A DNA stretch of 64,000 bases from Euborellia annulipes (GCA_023213315.1 JAKCPI010011779.1:1-64000); one strand, 5' to 3'. Positions 44,401 to 57,074 are shown, counted from the first letter of the stretch. Made by a program: numbers and translations. The notes: generated from the letters alone by a model not told the origin.

Positions 44401-46470
44401 GAATTGAATTTTGAATTTCAAAAAATTTTTAATTGTGTTCCTCAATCACGTAACACTCTAAGTTGATTGGTTTATAATGTATAAAAACCGTCGAAATACA
44501 GTGTAAAAATTTCACAAAACATTAAAAAAGGCCAAATAATTTAATTTAATCTATTTAAAATAGTAAATTTAGTAAATTAAAAATTATTTAAATGGAATTT
44601 TCTTATTATCTTAAGAAAGACAGCTACATATATTTGATTAGAAGTATTTTGTTCCTGACAAAGAATAAAGGAGGAATTTACCGAGATAGATCAGTAAACA
44701 GTGTGAGTAAAGCTTGGTCTTTATTTACTCTCAAATAAGATCTTCTCTCCTTTTCTCAACTCCGCAAAAAGAACGCAGATATTTTTTTTTATCATAATCT
44801 TTTGATAATTTTGAATAAAAAAAAAAAATTTATTTATTTTATCTTAAGCAAATACCAAAATTTTTATTTTATTAATTTTAAATTTTTAATGAAGTATTAA
44901 GGGTAAATATTGTTCTACAGTGGGAACTAGTCAACTATATCTGCTGCTTTTATTATCCATATTTCAGATTCCATAAAATTTTTTTCGAGGAAATATTTTA
45001 TTAAGGAATCTCACCATATGCTCAGAGTAAAATAATTTTTTTATATACCATACAAGGACTTAGCTAAAATGGAAGAGAGAGATATTGTTAAAAATAATTT
45101 TGCGAACATTTAAGTTTACTATATAAAAAAAATAAGCCACTCGCGGGATTCGAACCCACTTACGTCTACACACACGGCCTTAAACCTCGGGAGAAGTGGG
45201 TTCAACTTCCAAGAGTGCCTCATTTTTTTTTTTTTATGAAGCTAAATGACTTAATTAAGATCGCAAAATATTTATTTAATTATTTAATTACATTAATTAT
45301 CTACCTGTTAAGTAGCAAAATTCTCTCTAAACTCCATCTGTGATTTTTTTTTTTGTTTATAAACATAGTTCTAGTGATTTTTCTAACTGTGATTACTATG
45401 TTTATCAAGTCATGTTGTAAGAAGCTTATTAACACTTCTTTTACCAAATGGCGCACCAAGCCTCAAAATGGATATTTTTTAAAGAAAATTTTATAAATAA
45501 TATTTCTATTTCTACGTTGACTGAGTTTTTAAATTTATTATATATATATTTATTTTTTAGAAAAAAAATATTTGCACTCATTAAAGCTTATATATTTAAT
45601 AAAGAATCACTGATATTAATATATAGTAGAATATTTTTTTTAACTTTTAAACAAGAGTACATGACCCTCAAAAGATAACCCGGTCATCCATCCCCTCTCC
45701 TTAACAAGTGTTTTATCTTTGATAAATTACAATAACATAAATAAAAAAACATCTTAAAATTCATAAATAAATTGAAAGATATTAATATATAAATACTTTA
45801 ATTTATGAAAAATTTAATTGAAGATGAAATTCTCAATTCACTATTCTAAGCCAAAAGTTCAATTGACGCAAAGAACATTAAATTATTTTAATTTATGTGA
45901 CAAGAGCAGAAATGCGAAATTCAATAAATCCATTTGTTTATTACTGAAATATATTAAACCTGAAAGTTTTCGAGTTAGAATTAAATTATTATAATTAATT
46001 AATTTAGATGCAAAAGATTGGTTTGTAGTTAAATTATGGAAAGTTTTGTCAATTAATTGTTGAAAGCAATAATTTAATTGCCCTTCTTATAAGGGAATTT
46101 AGAATTAAATTCTTGAGAGAAGAAAAAAATTTATTTTTTCACAACTCGCAACAAAAGACTTAGGAAATCTATTCCCATTTATTTATATATACCATCTGTT
46201 GATTTATTTTTCCTCTCTAAATCTAACAAAACTCACTCGCAGAACTTCCATATAAATTCTTTTTTTTTTTTGTTTGTTGAAATTACTTTAAAATTTTTTT
46301 TTTATCTTATACTATTAAACGAGCAATGTACGTTTGTTTATATGCAAGCATATCAGTTCTCGAAAACTACTCTAAAGATTTTTTTTTCAAATTTTAAATA
46401 TTATATATACACTATTTTCGGTACGAATATGAAATTACGTCTCAATTTTGGGAAAATTAAGATTGTAGTA
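44401..46470. other. AT-rich interval, no gene seen
   Basis: Apart from the tRNA-like palindrome at 45131-45224, only low-complexity AT-rich DNA. Open frames at 45448-45678 and 46270-46476 are Phe/Ile/Lys-rich and unsupported. Confidence 0.55.
45131..45224. repeat. Small palindrome of T-arm-like sequences
   Basis: Left arm on the minus strand reads GTGGGTTCGAATCCCGCGAG then TGGC. The right arm on the plus strand reads GAAGTGGGTTCAACTTCCAA then GAGTGCC. Both resemble the box B/T arm of a tRNA, facing away from a 30-bp centre. A second, smaller example of inverted tRNA-like sequence. Confidence 0.6.
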
Positions 46471-46474
46471 CTCT

Positions 46475-47070
46475 AAAGACAAGTTCAAACGTAGTTTGTT
46501 TTGTAAACTGGAAATAAGAAATATTTAAAATTTGAGAGAAATCGTTAAAATATTTATATATATATATTTTCAAGAAAATTGGAAAAAACTAAAAAAGTAC
46601 ATCAGAAAAAAAAACAAGTAAAGTACTAGTACTCGAGAATTCCCGAAGACAAGACCTAACGCACTTGGTTTTCTATACCGGAAATAGAAAATATTTAAAC
46701 TTTAAAAGAAATATTTAATTTAATTTCGAGAAAATTAGAAAAAATAAAAAAGTACATCAGTAAAGTACTTTTTATTTTTCTGATCAGTAAAGTGCTTTTT
46801 TATTTTTTCTAATTTTTTCGAAATTAAATTAAATATTTCTTTTAAAGTTTGAATATTTTCTATTTCAGGTATAGAAAACCAAGTGCGTTAGGTCTTGTCT
46901 TCGGGAATTCTCGAGTACTAGTACTTTACTGATGTACTTTTTTTAGTTTTTCCAATTTTCTTGAAAATATATATATAGTATATATATATTTTAACGATTT
47001 CCCTCAAATTTTAAATATTTCTTATTTCCAGTATAAAAAAGAAACTACGTTTGATCTTGTCTTTGGAAAA
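46475..47070. repeat. Palindrome carrying Repeat A core motifs
   Basis: Arms of about 290 bp around 46785: GAAGACAAGACCTAACGCAC at 46646 against GTGCGTTAGGTCTTGTCTTC at 46883. Each arm holds the AAGTACATCAGTAAAGTAC and AGTACTAGTAC motifs of Repeat A, but the rest (CTGGAAATAAGAAATATTT) differs. A distinct but related family. Confidence 0.75.
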
Positions 47071-48844
47071 TTCCTTCATGGAAGTACAAGATACTTATAC
47101 TTAACTTTATTGGGATCTATGGGAGAGGGTGCTTACCTGGTGAAAAAATGAACTAGATTGTAGGATTGAATGGCTGAGCTGATAGAAGTAAGTGTTTTAT
47201 GAGAAAAAAGTTTAATTAAAAATAAAAAATGGGTGTGAGGTAAGGAAATTTGTAGGTTTTCTTCTGCCACACTTACTAATAGAAATTTTATTTGTGGAGA
47301 CAATATTATTGATCCTGGTGATGTTTTAAAGTGAGTAATAGTAATGACAGTTTCAATGACAGACCAAATTCTTGCTTTCTGTTTACAAACAACAAGTTTA
47401 GAGAAGAATTTATGAGTGGGTATTGGGGGGGAGGCATTTGCCCCCAAGGGCTAGATTTTTATAAAATTTTATATTATTCAAAATAAAATGCTCAAAATAA
47501 TCTAGGAGTATTTAAACTGTAAAATTTTATAAAATAATAAAAAAAATGTGTTTGGAGTGCAAATAAATAGCTCTTATAAAAATACGATATGAGAGCCTTT
47601 GCTGAGACAATTGTTTTAGAGAAAAAAGAAAAAGATAGAGGAAAATTAAAAAGAAGGCTTAAAAATCTGATAGATTGATTCTTCTACAATAAAATTATTT
47701 ATAATTTTCACTATATGTCTTTTTTTTTTGGAAAAGAATGAAATCGAACTTTTCATGCTTAGATGTATGACTTTTGACATAAAACAGAGTAGATACACAT
47801 TGCTTTTATTTTTATAAGGAGAAAATTTCATATTTGTGAATATATTAGTGTATGTATGTATTATTTATTAATCTAACAATTATGTTTACTCGTGGGTTAT
47901 AACTTTTTTTTAAATAATACAATTATATCAGATATTTAAATGTTCTTGTCCCTTATATCACGTAAACATATGAAGGTTTATCCTACAATCGCTAGTTCGA
48001 ATTTAAGCCACCAGGTAGAGTATTGAAATGCTAAAGATCCCAATAGGCCTATAAATATTTTAACGATTTCTTATTTCCAGATACAAAATAAACTTCTTGT
48101 CTTTGGAAAACCTTGAGTACTGATACTTTACTGATGTACTTTTTTAGTTTTTTCCAATTTAAAAAAAAAAAAAAAAAAAAAAACAATAGAGCTCCAGCTC
48201 GGTCAACCCGGAACTAATAAACTAAAACATTTCTATATAAGTTTTTTTTTTATTGTGAATTACACTATGACTGATATATTTTTTAATTCACTATTTTATT
48301 TTTATGTATAAATAAAAATATTTTGTGAATTTCAAAATTTTTTCAAATACAAAAATCCCTTTATATATAACAATATAATATTTATCCCTTCCGTACTAGT
48401 AATAAATAAATGTCAAGGTTTAATAGCGTTAATACGCTATTTGCGAATACGTGACTGGATCGGAGAAAAATAATTTATTTTTATAGCCAATCAAAATTTC
48501 ATTTATTAGTTTTTCTTAATATTTTTCTATTTAGATCGATCTCTGAATGCGATTCTCTCACCCCTCTCTCCCCCGACCCCCATTCCACATCCATTCTGGC
48601 ATCTCTTATAAATTCAATATGGCCATAAAGAAAATTCAAAATTGAATATCTATTCATTTTTAATAATACGTGAAAAAAAAAAAAAATTATTCGAGTTGGA
48701 ATATGAAATGAAAATTTTTGGTTAAAAAATTTTTAATATTAAATTGTATAAAATGAGAAAGCAAAATCAATATTTCCCTAATTTATTAAATTTAATAAAA
48801 TGAATATGAATATCGATGCAGTGAAATGCCTCTGAAGTAAAAGA
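47071..48844. other. No gene; short repeat fragment
   Basis: A related fragment at 48050-48160 (TTTCTTATTTCCAGATACAA ... TACTTTACTGATGTAC) ends in a poly-A run. The 104-codon minus-strand frame at 47133-47447 has no recognisable motif or splice context. The rest is AT-rich. Confidence 0.5.
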
Positions 48845-49565
48845 AATCTGATGTGACTGGTCGCACCAGATTGTTTTGTGTCGAGATATATTTACCCATA
48901 GCATCTTAATTCCTAACTTGACTACTTGCGTTTCATAGATGGCTCTGAGCTACCAATACTGGCAACCATTTATTTTATCTTTCCTATGAAGTACAAGAGT
49001 AAAGTATGCTTCAAACAATTTTGAGAGCAAATTGAGAGAATATACATTTTAAAGAGTTGTTTTATGAATTTTAATCAAAATTGTTTTAGTGAATTTTGGG
49101 AAATTCTAAAAAAAAATAAAAAATTGAAATACTACATCAGTAAAGTGTACTTTAAACAAGATTTATGAAAAAACTTATTATTATACTTTTTAAAGAGCAT
49201 CTAAAAAATAGTTGATTTATGAATTTTAATCAAAATCGTTAAAGCCAATTTTGAGAAAATTTAAAAAAAAACTGAAAAAGTACATCAGTAGAGTACTAGT
49301 TCTTTTTAGCCTATTTTGTTCAAATGCTTATTGTAACTGTCTGGAAGGGTACCTAACTTAAATAAATAATTTCAACCTCGTAGATCGTTTACTTCATGTT
49401 TTAAAGCGTCAGATACACACACACAGACAGACCATGTTGCGAAAACAACTTTTTTGGATTCAGGGGTCCTCAAAACATGTATTTCCATCAAAATCTCAAC
49501 TTAGAATTTTTGACATGAAACCAATAACTTTATCTATTAACAGATAAAAGTAAGAGACAGTAAAA
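48845..49565 (-). repeat. Repeat A, nearly complete, minus
   Basis: Right hairpin remnant (ATCTGATGTGACTGGTCGCA/CCAGATTGTTTTGTGTCGAG), body in order, microsatellite (ACACACACAGACAGACCATG), CTTTTTTGGATTCAGGGG and TTTTTGACATGAAACC. The terminal hairpin is degenerate, ending AGTAAGAGACAGTAAAAA. About 720 bp. Confidence 0.8.
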
Positions 49566-50580
49566 AGTGGAACGTGAATTTTTTGATGTAATATTTCAGA
49601 AATTACAGATATTATTATGAGAAAAATTGTATTTCTGGATATTTATTAATATGTGATCCCATGTCTTTAATTAGACTATATTATTAGAATAAAACTTGTA
49701 ATGAAAATTCAATATTTTTAATAAATCAGAGAGCTTTTTTGGAAAAATATAATTTGGTGAATGTAATAGAAACATCACCATATTTAAAATTTCTAAAAAA
49801 GTGTTTGCTGGTTTATTTTATTTATTATTTTTCTTCCGATTGCCATCAATCATCCCACTATATGACAGAGAAATATTCGATTTTGATGATTCGTTTGATA
49901 TTTCAGTTCATCACTAACTAAAATTTTAAATAGAGTAATAAAAAATTAAACTCGTCGGGATTATTTTCATTTAATTATTATTATTTGTAATAGTTCATGA
50001 CCATCTCTGAGATGTTGGTTGGCCTGGTTATTATAGTTCATGGTTCATTATTATTTTGTTTACATGTGAATTTACTCTGTCTAACACATATTCAGTTTAT
50101 TCAAGTGTTGTTTTACCACAGAGAGTACAAAGCTTTAAATTATTATTTATTTTAAAAGGTCGAAATTAAGGAAAAAGCATCTGTTGCTTTAAAAATAATT
50201 TAAAAAATTTATGTTTACATTTTAATAATCCGATAATGCATTAGAAACCCGTGAGGTAGAATTTATAATCAAATATAAAAAATATTTGACCCAATCGAAA
50301 AGCTAATGTGAATTTCAGGGCGATCTCAGCGCCAAAGTTTTAGTAGAAGGCCACCTTATGTCGCCATTTTATCTCAATCCACCTCGATCAAAATATTATA
50401 GACAATAAAAAAGATAAGTTTTAGGCTTTGTTTTCATTTTTACTTTCTCCTACCCTATTTTTTATTAATTTTCTTTTTATTTATCTAAGGATCAACAATA
50501 TAAAATTGACAACTTAAGGTTGGTTTAGGTTAGGTTATTATTAACTCATTTTCCTGACTTCAAACGAACAAAAAGGAAAA
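49566..50580. other. No gene seen
   Basis: AT-rich DNA; 50280-50400 is somewhat more complex (GGGCGATCTCAGCGCCAAAG) without identity. Confidence 0.45.
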
Positions 50581-50818
50581 TTTGCACTTTTTGTTCTAGG
50601 CAGTTTGAGTACCTTTACACGTTTTGAGCTAGATAGCGTGCCTTGACAGCTTTGCAATTTTTACCATGGCAAGTGAAACGAACAACACCCCCCACCACCA
50701 AAAATTATGTATAAGTTTAGGGGGGGGGGAGGGGGGTGGGAAGAAAAAGAGTTTTTTGCACCCCCCTTTTTTTTCCTTGTCCCCCCCCCCTTTTTTCCGA
50801 ACAAACCTAATCAGTTAA
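50580..50818. repeat. GAAACGAACAA repeat and G/C-run patch
   Basis: TTTTTACCATGGCAAGTG and AAACGAACAACACCCCCC repeat the 22.7-kb element, followed by G-rich and C-rich homopolymer runs. Confidence 0.5.
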
Positions 50819-51103
50819 GGGAGCGTACAAGTATTACGTAACGCAATTTGGGGGAGGGGGTCTCGTAAAACGTTGCCATGCGTTACAAGGGGGGAGGGGG
50901 GTTGAACAAAGTGTTACGTAACTGGTAATTTAGCGACTCTCCGGTACTTTGCGCAACAAAATTGTGACATTTAGATAAAAATGGCCTCTTGAGCGTTACG
51001 TAACGTCTAGGAGGGGGTCCAGAAAAATGTTACGGCGCGTTACATGGGGGAGGGGGGTCAAAAATCTTCAAAAATTGCGTTACGTAATACTTGTACGCTC
51101 CCT
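50819..51103 (+). mobile_element. Harbinger-like MITE, copy 2 (285 bp)
   Basis: Ends GGGAGCGTACAAGTATTACG and CGTAATACTTGTACGCTCCC with TAA on both sides (50816-50818, 51104-51106). Same length and orientation as the 40.8-kb copy with scattered differences. Confidence 0.87.
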
Positions 51104-52618
51104 AAGTCGTTTCAGAGGTTTAGTGAAAAAAAAAATGGTGAATATCTGATTTTAATTGGGTGTGAAATTTTTTTCTCTATTATACCAAAAACCACCCCTG
51201 AATTATCTCCGCGTTTAACCCTGTTTTGGTAAGAGAAAGTATTGTGGGGCCATTTAGCTGAGTACACTAAGGAAATGAATGTGTGTCTGTAACACTCAGC
51301 GTTGATCCAGTTCACCCAACATTTTATTGATATTTATTATTAAAATCAAGACTAACCACGTTTGATTCAAACGCCCACAACTCGACCAGCAAGTTTACAT
51401 GAAAATTAATAATACTTTATATTTTTAATTAAATTTTTTTTCATAATCCTAACTTCATTTTTTTTTTATTTATTTTTATACTAAATTTATATTCATTATT
51501 CTAATTAAATTTTCCCTTTTATACTATTTTTATTAAACAATCTCTGAAAATAAATAAAAGCACTAAATTATAAATTCTATTATGGATATTTTCCTTCTCA
51601 AATAAAATCTTTTTAGAAAAGAAGCTATATGAATAATAATTATTCATCCTATTTACGTTGTTTATGAATTACAAATATTCAATATAAATAGAACGTGATG
51701 GTAACATAAATCAATTCGAGTACCTTTTTCATAACTTTAATATAATTAATATTTAACATTTATGTTAATTCTCTTTCCCTCTCTCATACTATTGAATATT
51801 TCAAGTAATTAGAATATGGATTAATTCAGTCCATTTGTGCATTTGGTTGCACACTCAAAATGAACAATTTAATGAGTATTTCTGATTTAATAATTATATA
51901 TAATTTTAATTTTCGTTTTTTTTTTCTTGGCGATCTTAAAATGTTTTTACTGCTAATCTACATGTATTATATATGTTTCAAAATCGATATTTTGAGAAAA
52001 TCGAAAAAAGCTAAAACAGTAAAATAGTAAAGTATTAGTAACCTTTGGCCGATTTTATTCAAAATCCTCGAGACTCCTACGAAACGAGTACTTTGCTTAA
52101 GTATAAAATTTCAGCTTCGAGAATTTTCTAATTCTTGAGTTATTTAGGGTAATCCCCAATTTTTGATATTTCACTTCAAATTCATTAAATTTATTGTGAA
52201 AAAGATTAAAATTCAAGCTAATAAGGAAATCCTCTTTTTTAAGGTACAATTTTAAGAAAAGCAATAAAACAGGCATTTTATCAAAAAAAAAAAAACAATA
52301 AAATCTCTTTCATAGAAATTTAGATAAATATTTTGATATTTTAACAGGAATTGATCTTCATAGAATTTAGGATTTTTTTCCAATAATTTTAATGATTTTT
52401 CAGTGAAATATCAAAAAATGTGAATTAACTTAATAACTCTTAAAGGATAAAACTCTCGATACTCAAATTTTATACTTAACGATCGTCGACATAAAATAGA
52501 CTTATTTTATTTTTGGCCTTGGCTGCCCATATACCACCTCCTGATATCATAATATCAGTATTTATGTCGAGGAATTTCAATGAAATCGGCCAAAGAATTA
52601 TAGTACTTTATTAATGTA
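51104..52618. other. AT-rich with a Repeat A-like segment
   Basis: 51985-52150 has AAAATCGAAAAAAGCTAAAA, AAGTATTAGTAACCTTTGGC and AGTATAAAATTTCAGC, a diverged minus Repeat A body. 52560-52618 has GAAATCGGCCAAAGAATTA in plus orientation. Otherwise no gene. Confidence 0.5.
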
Positions 52619-52816
52619 CAGTGAGCGACAATATTAAGTCCTGCCCATGCGTTTTCTACTTGTGATTATTTCATTGTTTTTATAAAATCTTTATTTGATA
52701 TTTTCTAGGTTTGAACCATGAAAGTTTCCATCAAAAGATATATAATTTTTTTTTAATACAATGAAATAATCACAAGCAGAAAACTCATGGGTGATACTTA
52801 ATATTGTCCCTCACTG
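52619..52816. mobile_element. Tc1-like MITE, copy 3 (CAGTGAGCG ends)
   Basis: CAGTGAGCGACAATATTAAG to CTTAATATTGTCCCTCACTG, TA at both sides. Inserted at the TA of TTTATTAATGTA, part of a diverged Repeat A. Confidence 0.85.
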
Positions 52817-53500
52817 TACCGCTGAGCCACAGATCAAGGGATAAAAGTATCTAAAGAAGGAAGAAAGTCTCTGTTTATTTTTTCAATATTAAGATGAGAT
52901 GGAAACTTTTGACTGATACAGTTAGTGCATGCTCTTATGTTTTAATGATTTCGATGATTTCCAATCGAGTGAAAAGCATTAATTTTTGGCTGTTCCTGAA
53001 TTTCTTTCTTTCTCATATACTTAGAGAAAATTATTATTAACATTATTCAACGTGTGAAAGGCGATGAACCGATCGCATTCAAAAATCGTCTAATAAAAGA
53101 TACTATTTTCATTCCTTTAATTAATTGGATAATCATCTAAAATGGAATTAAATAACAAAACAATTTTATATTATGATCATTGTAGAATTATATATATTTG
53201 TTTATAGTATAAATCCCATAGCTGATGACAGATGAAAAGAGCCCCTGCGGAATAAGAACCGGCAACCAAATACACACCCAAGAGTTGAGAACAATTTCAA
53301 AAAGTAAAAAACAAACCTGACATTTATTCTTTCGCATGATGATATATATATATTTATCAGGGATTCTTCTCATCTCCACCTCTTTCTAAAATATGCTGTC
53401 ATCCGTCTTCTGCATACTTGTTCCAATATTTTATTCTTCTCTCTTTTTCTCTTTTATTTATATTTTCGATGCTTGAAATTCTTAATTTGAATTTTAGACG
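52817..53500. other. No gene seen
   Basis: Moderately complex AT-rich sequence; the minus open frame at 53188-53379 has no recognisable motif. Confidence 0.45.
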
Positions 53501-53659
53501 ATGGCCTTCTTGAATCATTCTAATGTTGGTAATGAACATGAGTACCAAAGAAAGCCTTTTTATCACAAAAAGCCGTATCGAGTAACGAACCTACTGCATT
53601 ATAAAGAGCCAGGGCTGTTTAGTTTCTGGTCTTCAAAGGCAAATGGTCAAGCATTGTAA
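53501..53659 (+). CDS. Possible 52-residue small open frame in the Beat intron
   Basis: Not recognised. ATG at 53501 to TAA at 53657-53659 gives 52 codons beginning MAFLNHSNVGNEHEYQRKPF and containing YHKKPYRVTNLL and GLFSFWSSKANGQAL. It is hydrophilic overall and rich in Tyr, His and Asn. It has no signal peptide and clearly higher GC than the surrounding intron. An acceptor-like ATTTTAG directly precedes the ATG by three bases, so it could also be an exon. On the strand opposite to Beat. Could be chance or transposon-derived. Confidence 0.2.
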   Translation: MAFLNHSNVGNEHEYQRKPFYHKKPYRVTNLLHYKEPGLFSFWSSKANGQAL

Positions 53660-54302
53660 TAATTGCAAGCCATCTTCTTCCTGTTTGTTCCCTTATTCAG
53701 ATTAATCAGGTTAAAAAAAATTCTCAGTAGAGCATACAATGCATTATCCGGCTCTCTCTACTACAGTTTGTCCTTTTATGTTTATTTTTAAAAGGTTTTT
53801 TTTTTTTTGTTTGTTTGCTTTTAAAAATTTCGAATTTCATACGTCGTTATTAATTTTGAAAATAGATTGTTAAAATTTGTTGAGTTATATTTTAATAATA
53901 TAAATATATATTTAATTAGACTAATTTTAAGGAATAAATATAAATTGTTTTTTTTTTTTTTTTGTTATCTCTCTCAAATTAAATATAATCAAATTTTTTC
54001 TATAGGAAGTTTACTTTTATTCTTAGGTTTTAATTTTAAAATAATTAATGAAAATTCCATTACTAGTACTTTAAATTTAAATACACAATAGTATTGCTAG
54101 GTTCACACCACCTTGGTTCTTTATATAATTATCTAAATTTATGATAACAAATTTTTGTTAAAAATATATATATATATATATATATATATAACTTATGTTT
54201 TTATATATAATTAATATGGTTTTGTGAAATAGAAATTTGTTGGAATAATTTTCATAAAGATTTTAAGAAAGTTAAATAAAAAACAATTTCATAAAATGTT
54301 TA
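53660..54302. other. AT-rich with (AT)n tract
   Basis: No gene seen. An uninterrupted (AT)n run lies at about 54163-54191; the frame at 53867-54091 is low-complexity. Confidence 0.6.
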
Positions 54303-54306
54303 TTAA

Positions 54307-55624
54307 CCCATATAATCCCGGTGGTGCGAAAACGCACCATTTCGTATATTATTATAAAATCTTATTTTTCTAAAAAAGTACTTGAAATAAATTATTGGTG
54401 TTTGTTTTATATTTAAGCCAAGACTCTATTCTCCATGGAAATTCACTCATTCACTTGTCAAAGTTTAATAGAAGGTCACAGGGTATGTCTAAAGTTGTCA
54501 CTAATTATCACTTCTGAAATTTCATCGACTTCTCGAAGAAAATATTAAATTTCTACTTTATAATTCGCTCATATTCAAATAAAAGGTGTTTCTTATGTTT
54601 TTTAGAGAGTTACTAAATGATATCCAATAGTTAGCTTTTATGTCAATTTCAAAGTTTTAGAGATATAGGTCCATCTTTTTAAATGGTGCGAAAACGCACC
54701 ACCGGGCACATGGGATATCAAAATGATCATTACTTTCCACGCCTAAACACTACGTAGCGAAGAGGAAAAAAGTGGAATTGGTCCAAATTTTCGACTTGCG
54801 GATTACAAATAAAATACACATAATTAAAAAACATTATTATTATTAGACCTATATTATTATTTTTATTTATTTAGAGGGTAAAGGTATTTTTGTTTTTGAT
54901 TTAGGATTGGAACAACCTATCAAACTATTGACGCTAAACACTCCTAACGATTGAATCCGTCTTGTTTTAGGTTTCTTACTGATACAAATTGCAAAAAAAT
55001 AAATGGAGCACCCACTACTGGTTAATATGTATAATAAAAATATGGACGGCACTGATCGTTTCGATGAAAACAACGCCTTTTATCGGCAACATAGGTATTC
55101 GTTCGAAGAAATGGTGGTGGGCAATTCTTTCTTTCTTTAGAGAATAGATTTTTGTACCCAAAATGCCTGGCATCTGTAGAGATCCTGCAATTTGAAGCAG
55201 TAAGAAACCTAAAGCAAGAGGGATTCAATCGTTAGGAGTGTTTAGTGTCATTGGTTTGATCGGTTGTTCCAATCCTAAATCAAAAACAAAATACCTTTAC
55301 CCTCTAAATAAATAAAAATAATAATAATAGGCCTAATAATAATAATGTCTATTATTCTTTTGTATTTTCTTGGTAACCCGGAAGCCAAAAATTTGGACCA
55401 ATTCCATTTCCTTTCTCTTCGCTCTACACTCTTACGTAGTTAATAGGCGGGGAACTTTTAGACATCCCATGTGCCCGGTGGTGCGTTTTCGCACCATGCC
55501 CTAATTCATCCTAAAAAAGGAATTGAGAAAAAAAAAAATTATTTTCATGTTCTAGGACCCAATCGTGACCACATATCAAAAAATAAAAAAAATCCGTGAC
55601 CAAAAAGTTTTGGGCTTATATGGG
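54307..55624 (+). mobile_element. Foldback piggyBac-type element
   Basis: Flanked by TTAA (54303-54306, 55625-55628). Ends CCCATATAATCCCGGTGGTG and GGGCTTATATGGG. GGTGCGAAAACGCACC palindromes occur at 54321-54338, 54685-54702 and 55480-55497. Inverted arms of about 320 bp (54680-54995 and 55185-55500) flank a 190-bp loop that holds transposase-like sequence. Confidence 0.88.
54985..55200 (+). pseudogene. piggyBac transposase remnant in the loop
   Basis: Frame from about 55012: LLVNMYNKNMDGTDRFDENN and AFYR, then a one-base shift gives IGIRSKKWWWAILSFF. Known piggyBac transposases carry YNKxMGGVDxxDQ followed by IRxKKWWWPLF; the order and spacing match. Only this short segment survives, with a frameshift and stop after the WWW block. 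Overlapping minus-strand frames are shadows. Confidence 0.8.
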
Positions 55625-55628
55625 TTAA

Positions 55629-57074
55629 AGAACCTTTGGTTTGAATTACTATTATTATGGGAGTTTTTAATTATAGACCATATTTGTTATTAATTATTTA
55701 TTAAAAAAAAACTGTACAACGTTTCGACTGCTTATTCTGCAGTTGTTTTCAAGTATCGTGCACTTGCAGACTTGCTCAGACTCAAGTCAAATAACCTCTA
55801 AGAGAACGCATTTTTAAATGCAACGTCGTCAGCGCCATCTACAATCATTCTCATGAAGTTAGACACAATCATCAAAGCAAATGTTTACATAAAAAGCATG
55901 ATGAAACGTTGTACGGATAAAACTGGTTTTTAATACTGATATTTGTAGAATGGAATGTCAGAGGTAATTAATTAACTAAAAAAATCTGAATAAATACCAC
56001 TAGGGGTTTGATTTATTATAATTTTGTTTGAAATTTGGCACAAAAATCAGTGCTGCCACCTATAAACAATTATATTGTGTAAGAGTGCTGCCATCTACTT
56101 TAAGTATAAATAGATCGACAACGGAATTTGTCAGCTAGTTTGTAATAAGGTTCTAATGTTTTAACATCGAAATGTACATATACCAAATAAAACTCCTTTT
56201 TGAACTAAACCTAGTTTACTTTTAATTATTATTAAATTATTTAAATATCTCTTATATTGAATTAAAAATATATATATATATATATTTTGACTCCTAATAA
56301 CTAGTCAAATATTGGACTGACTAAAAAAACATCAAGTTTGAAAATATTTAAATTTAAATGTAGTTTAAGAAAAATACTGACTATTTTTTTCAAGTAATGA
56401 TTGATAATAAATAATAAAAATAAAATTTATTTCTGTCTTGTTTAATGATAAATATCATTTAAAAATAGAATAGTTAAAATTATTAAAATTTATGTCAAGT
56501 AGTTTAATAACGAGAAACAACTGATGTCAAAAGAATAGGGCGCAAGAATGTTTATTTGTACCCGAATTGTCTGCTAGTGACAGCACTTGAAATTGTGTGA
56601 CGTCAGCACTAATTCAGTCGATATATGAACTAGATGTTGATGTTAACATCAATGAAGATGAAAATTTTTGAATATAAAATGGAAATCAATATCAAAGATG
56701 AAATGAATTTTGAATATATTATATAAATAAAAGGCAAACAAATTATATTTCATTTCTAAGCTATTTGAATAAAAATATTTAAAAAAAAAAATTAAAATTA
56801 ATCTCTCTCACTTGGATATATTTTAAATGATAAATCAAAAATATATATATATATATATAAGTATATATGAAATGGAGTTTATCGTACAAACCATTTTAGA
56901 TTAACGGAAATTTAATTTTCTAATAGTAAATTCGAAAAACTAATTATGTCAGATACCTCATTTCCTCTCTTATAGCAGATGACAGAATCTAAATTTAAAA
57001 AATATATTTTTAATATATATTTATAAGAGAAATTATGTTAAGTTTAGAAATATAATTGATTATAATAAATAATA
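55629..57074. other. AT-rich, no gene; CGTTTCGAC-type repeat piece
   Basis: 55712-55930 contains ACAACGTTTCGACTGC ... TTGTTTTCAAG ... GAAACGTTGTAC as an inverted pair, a fragment of an unclassified retroelement or MITE. The rest is AT-rich with (AT)n at 56270 and 56840. Confidence 0.45.

Noticed and set aside
47133..47447. 104-codon minus-strand open frame
   Set aside because: Low-complexity Ile/Ser/Phe-rich composition, no recognisable domain, and an alternative start only. Expected by chance in a 64-kb window.
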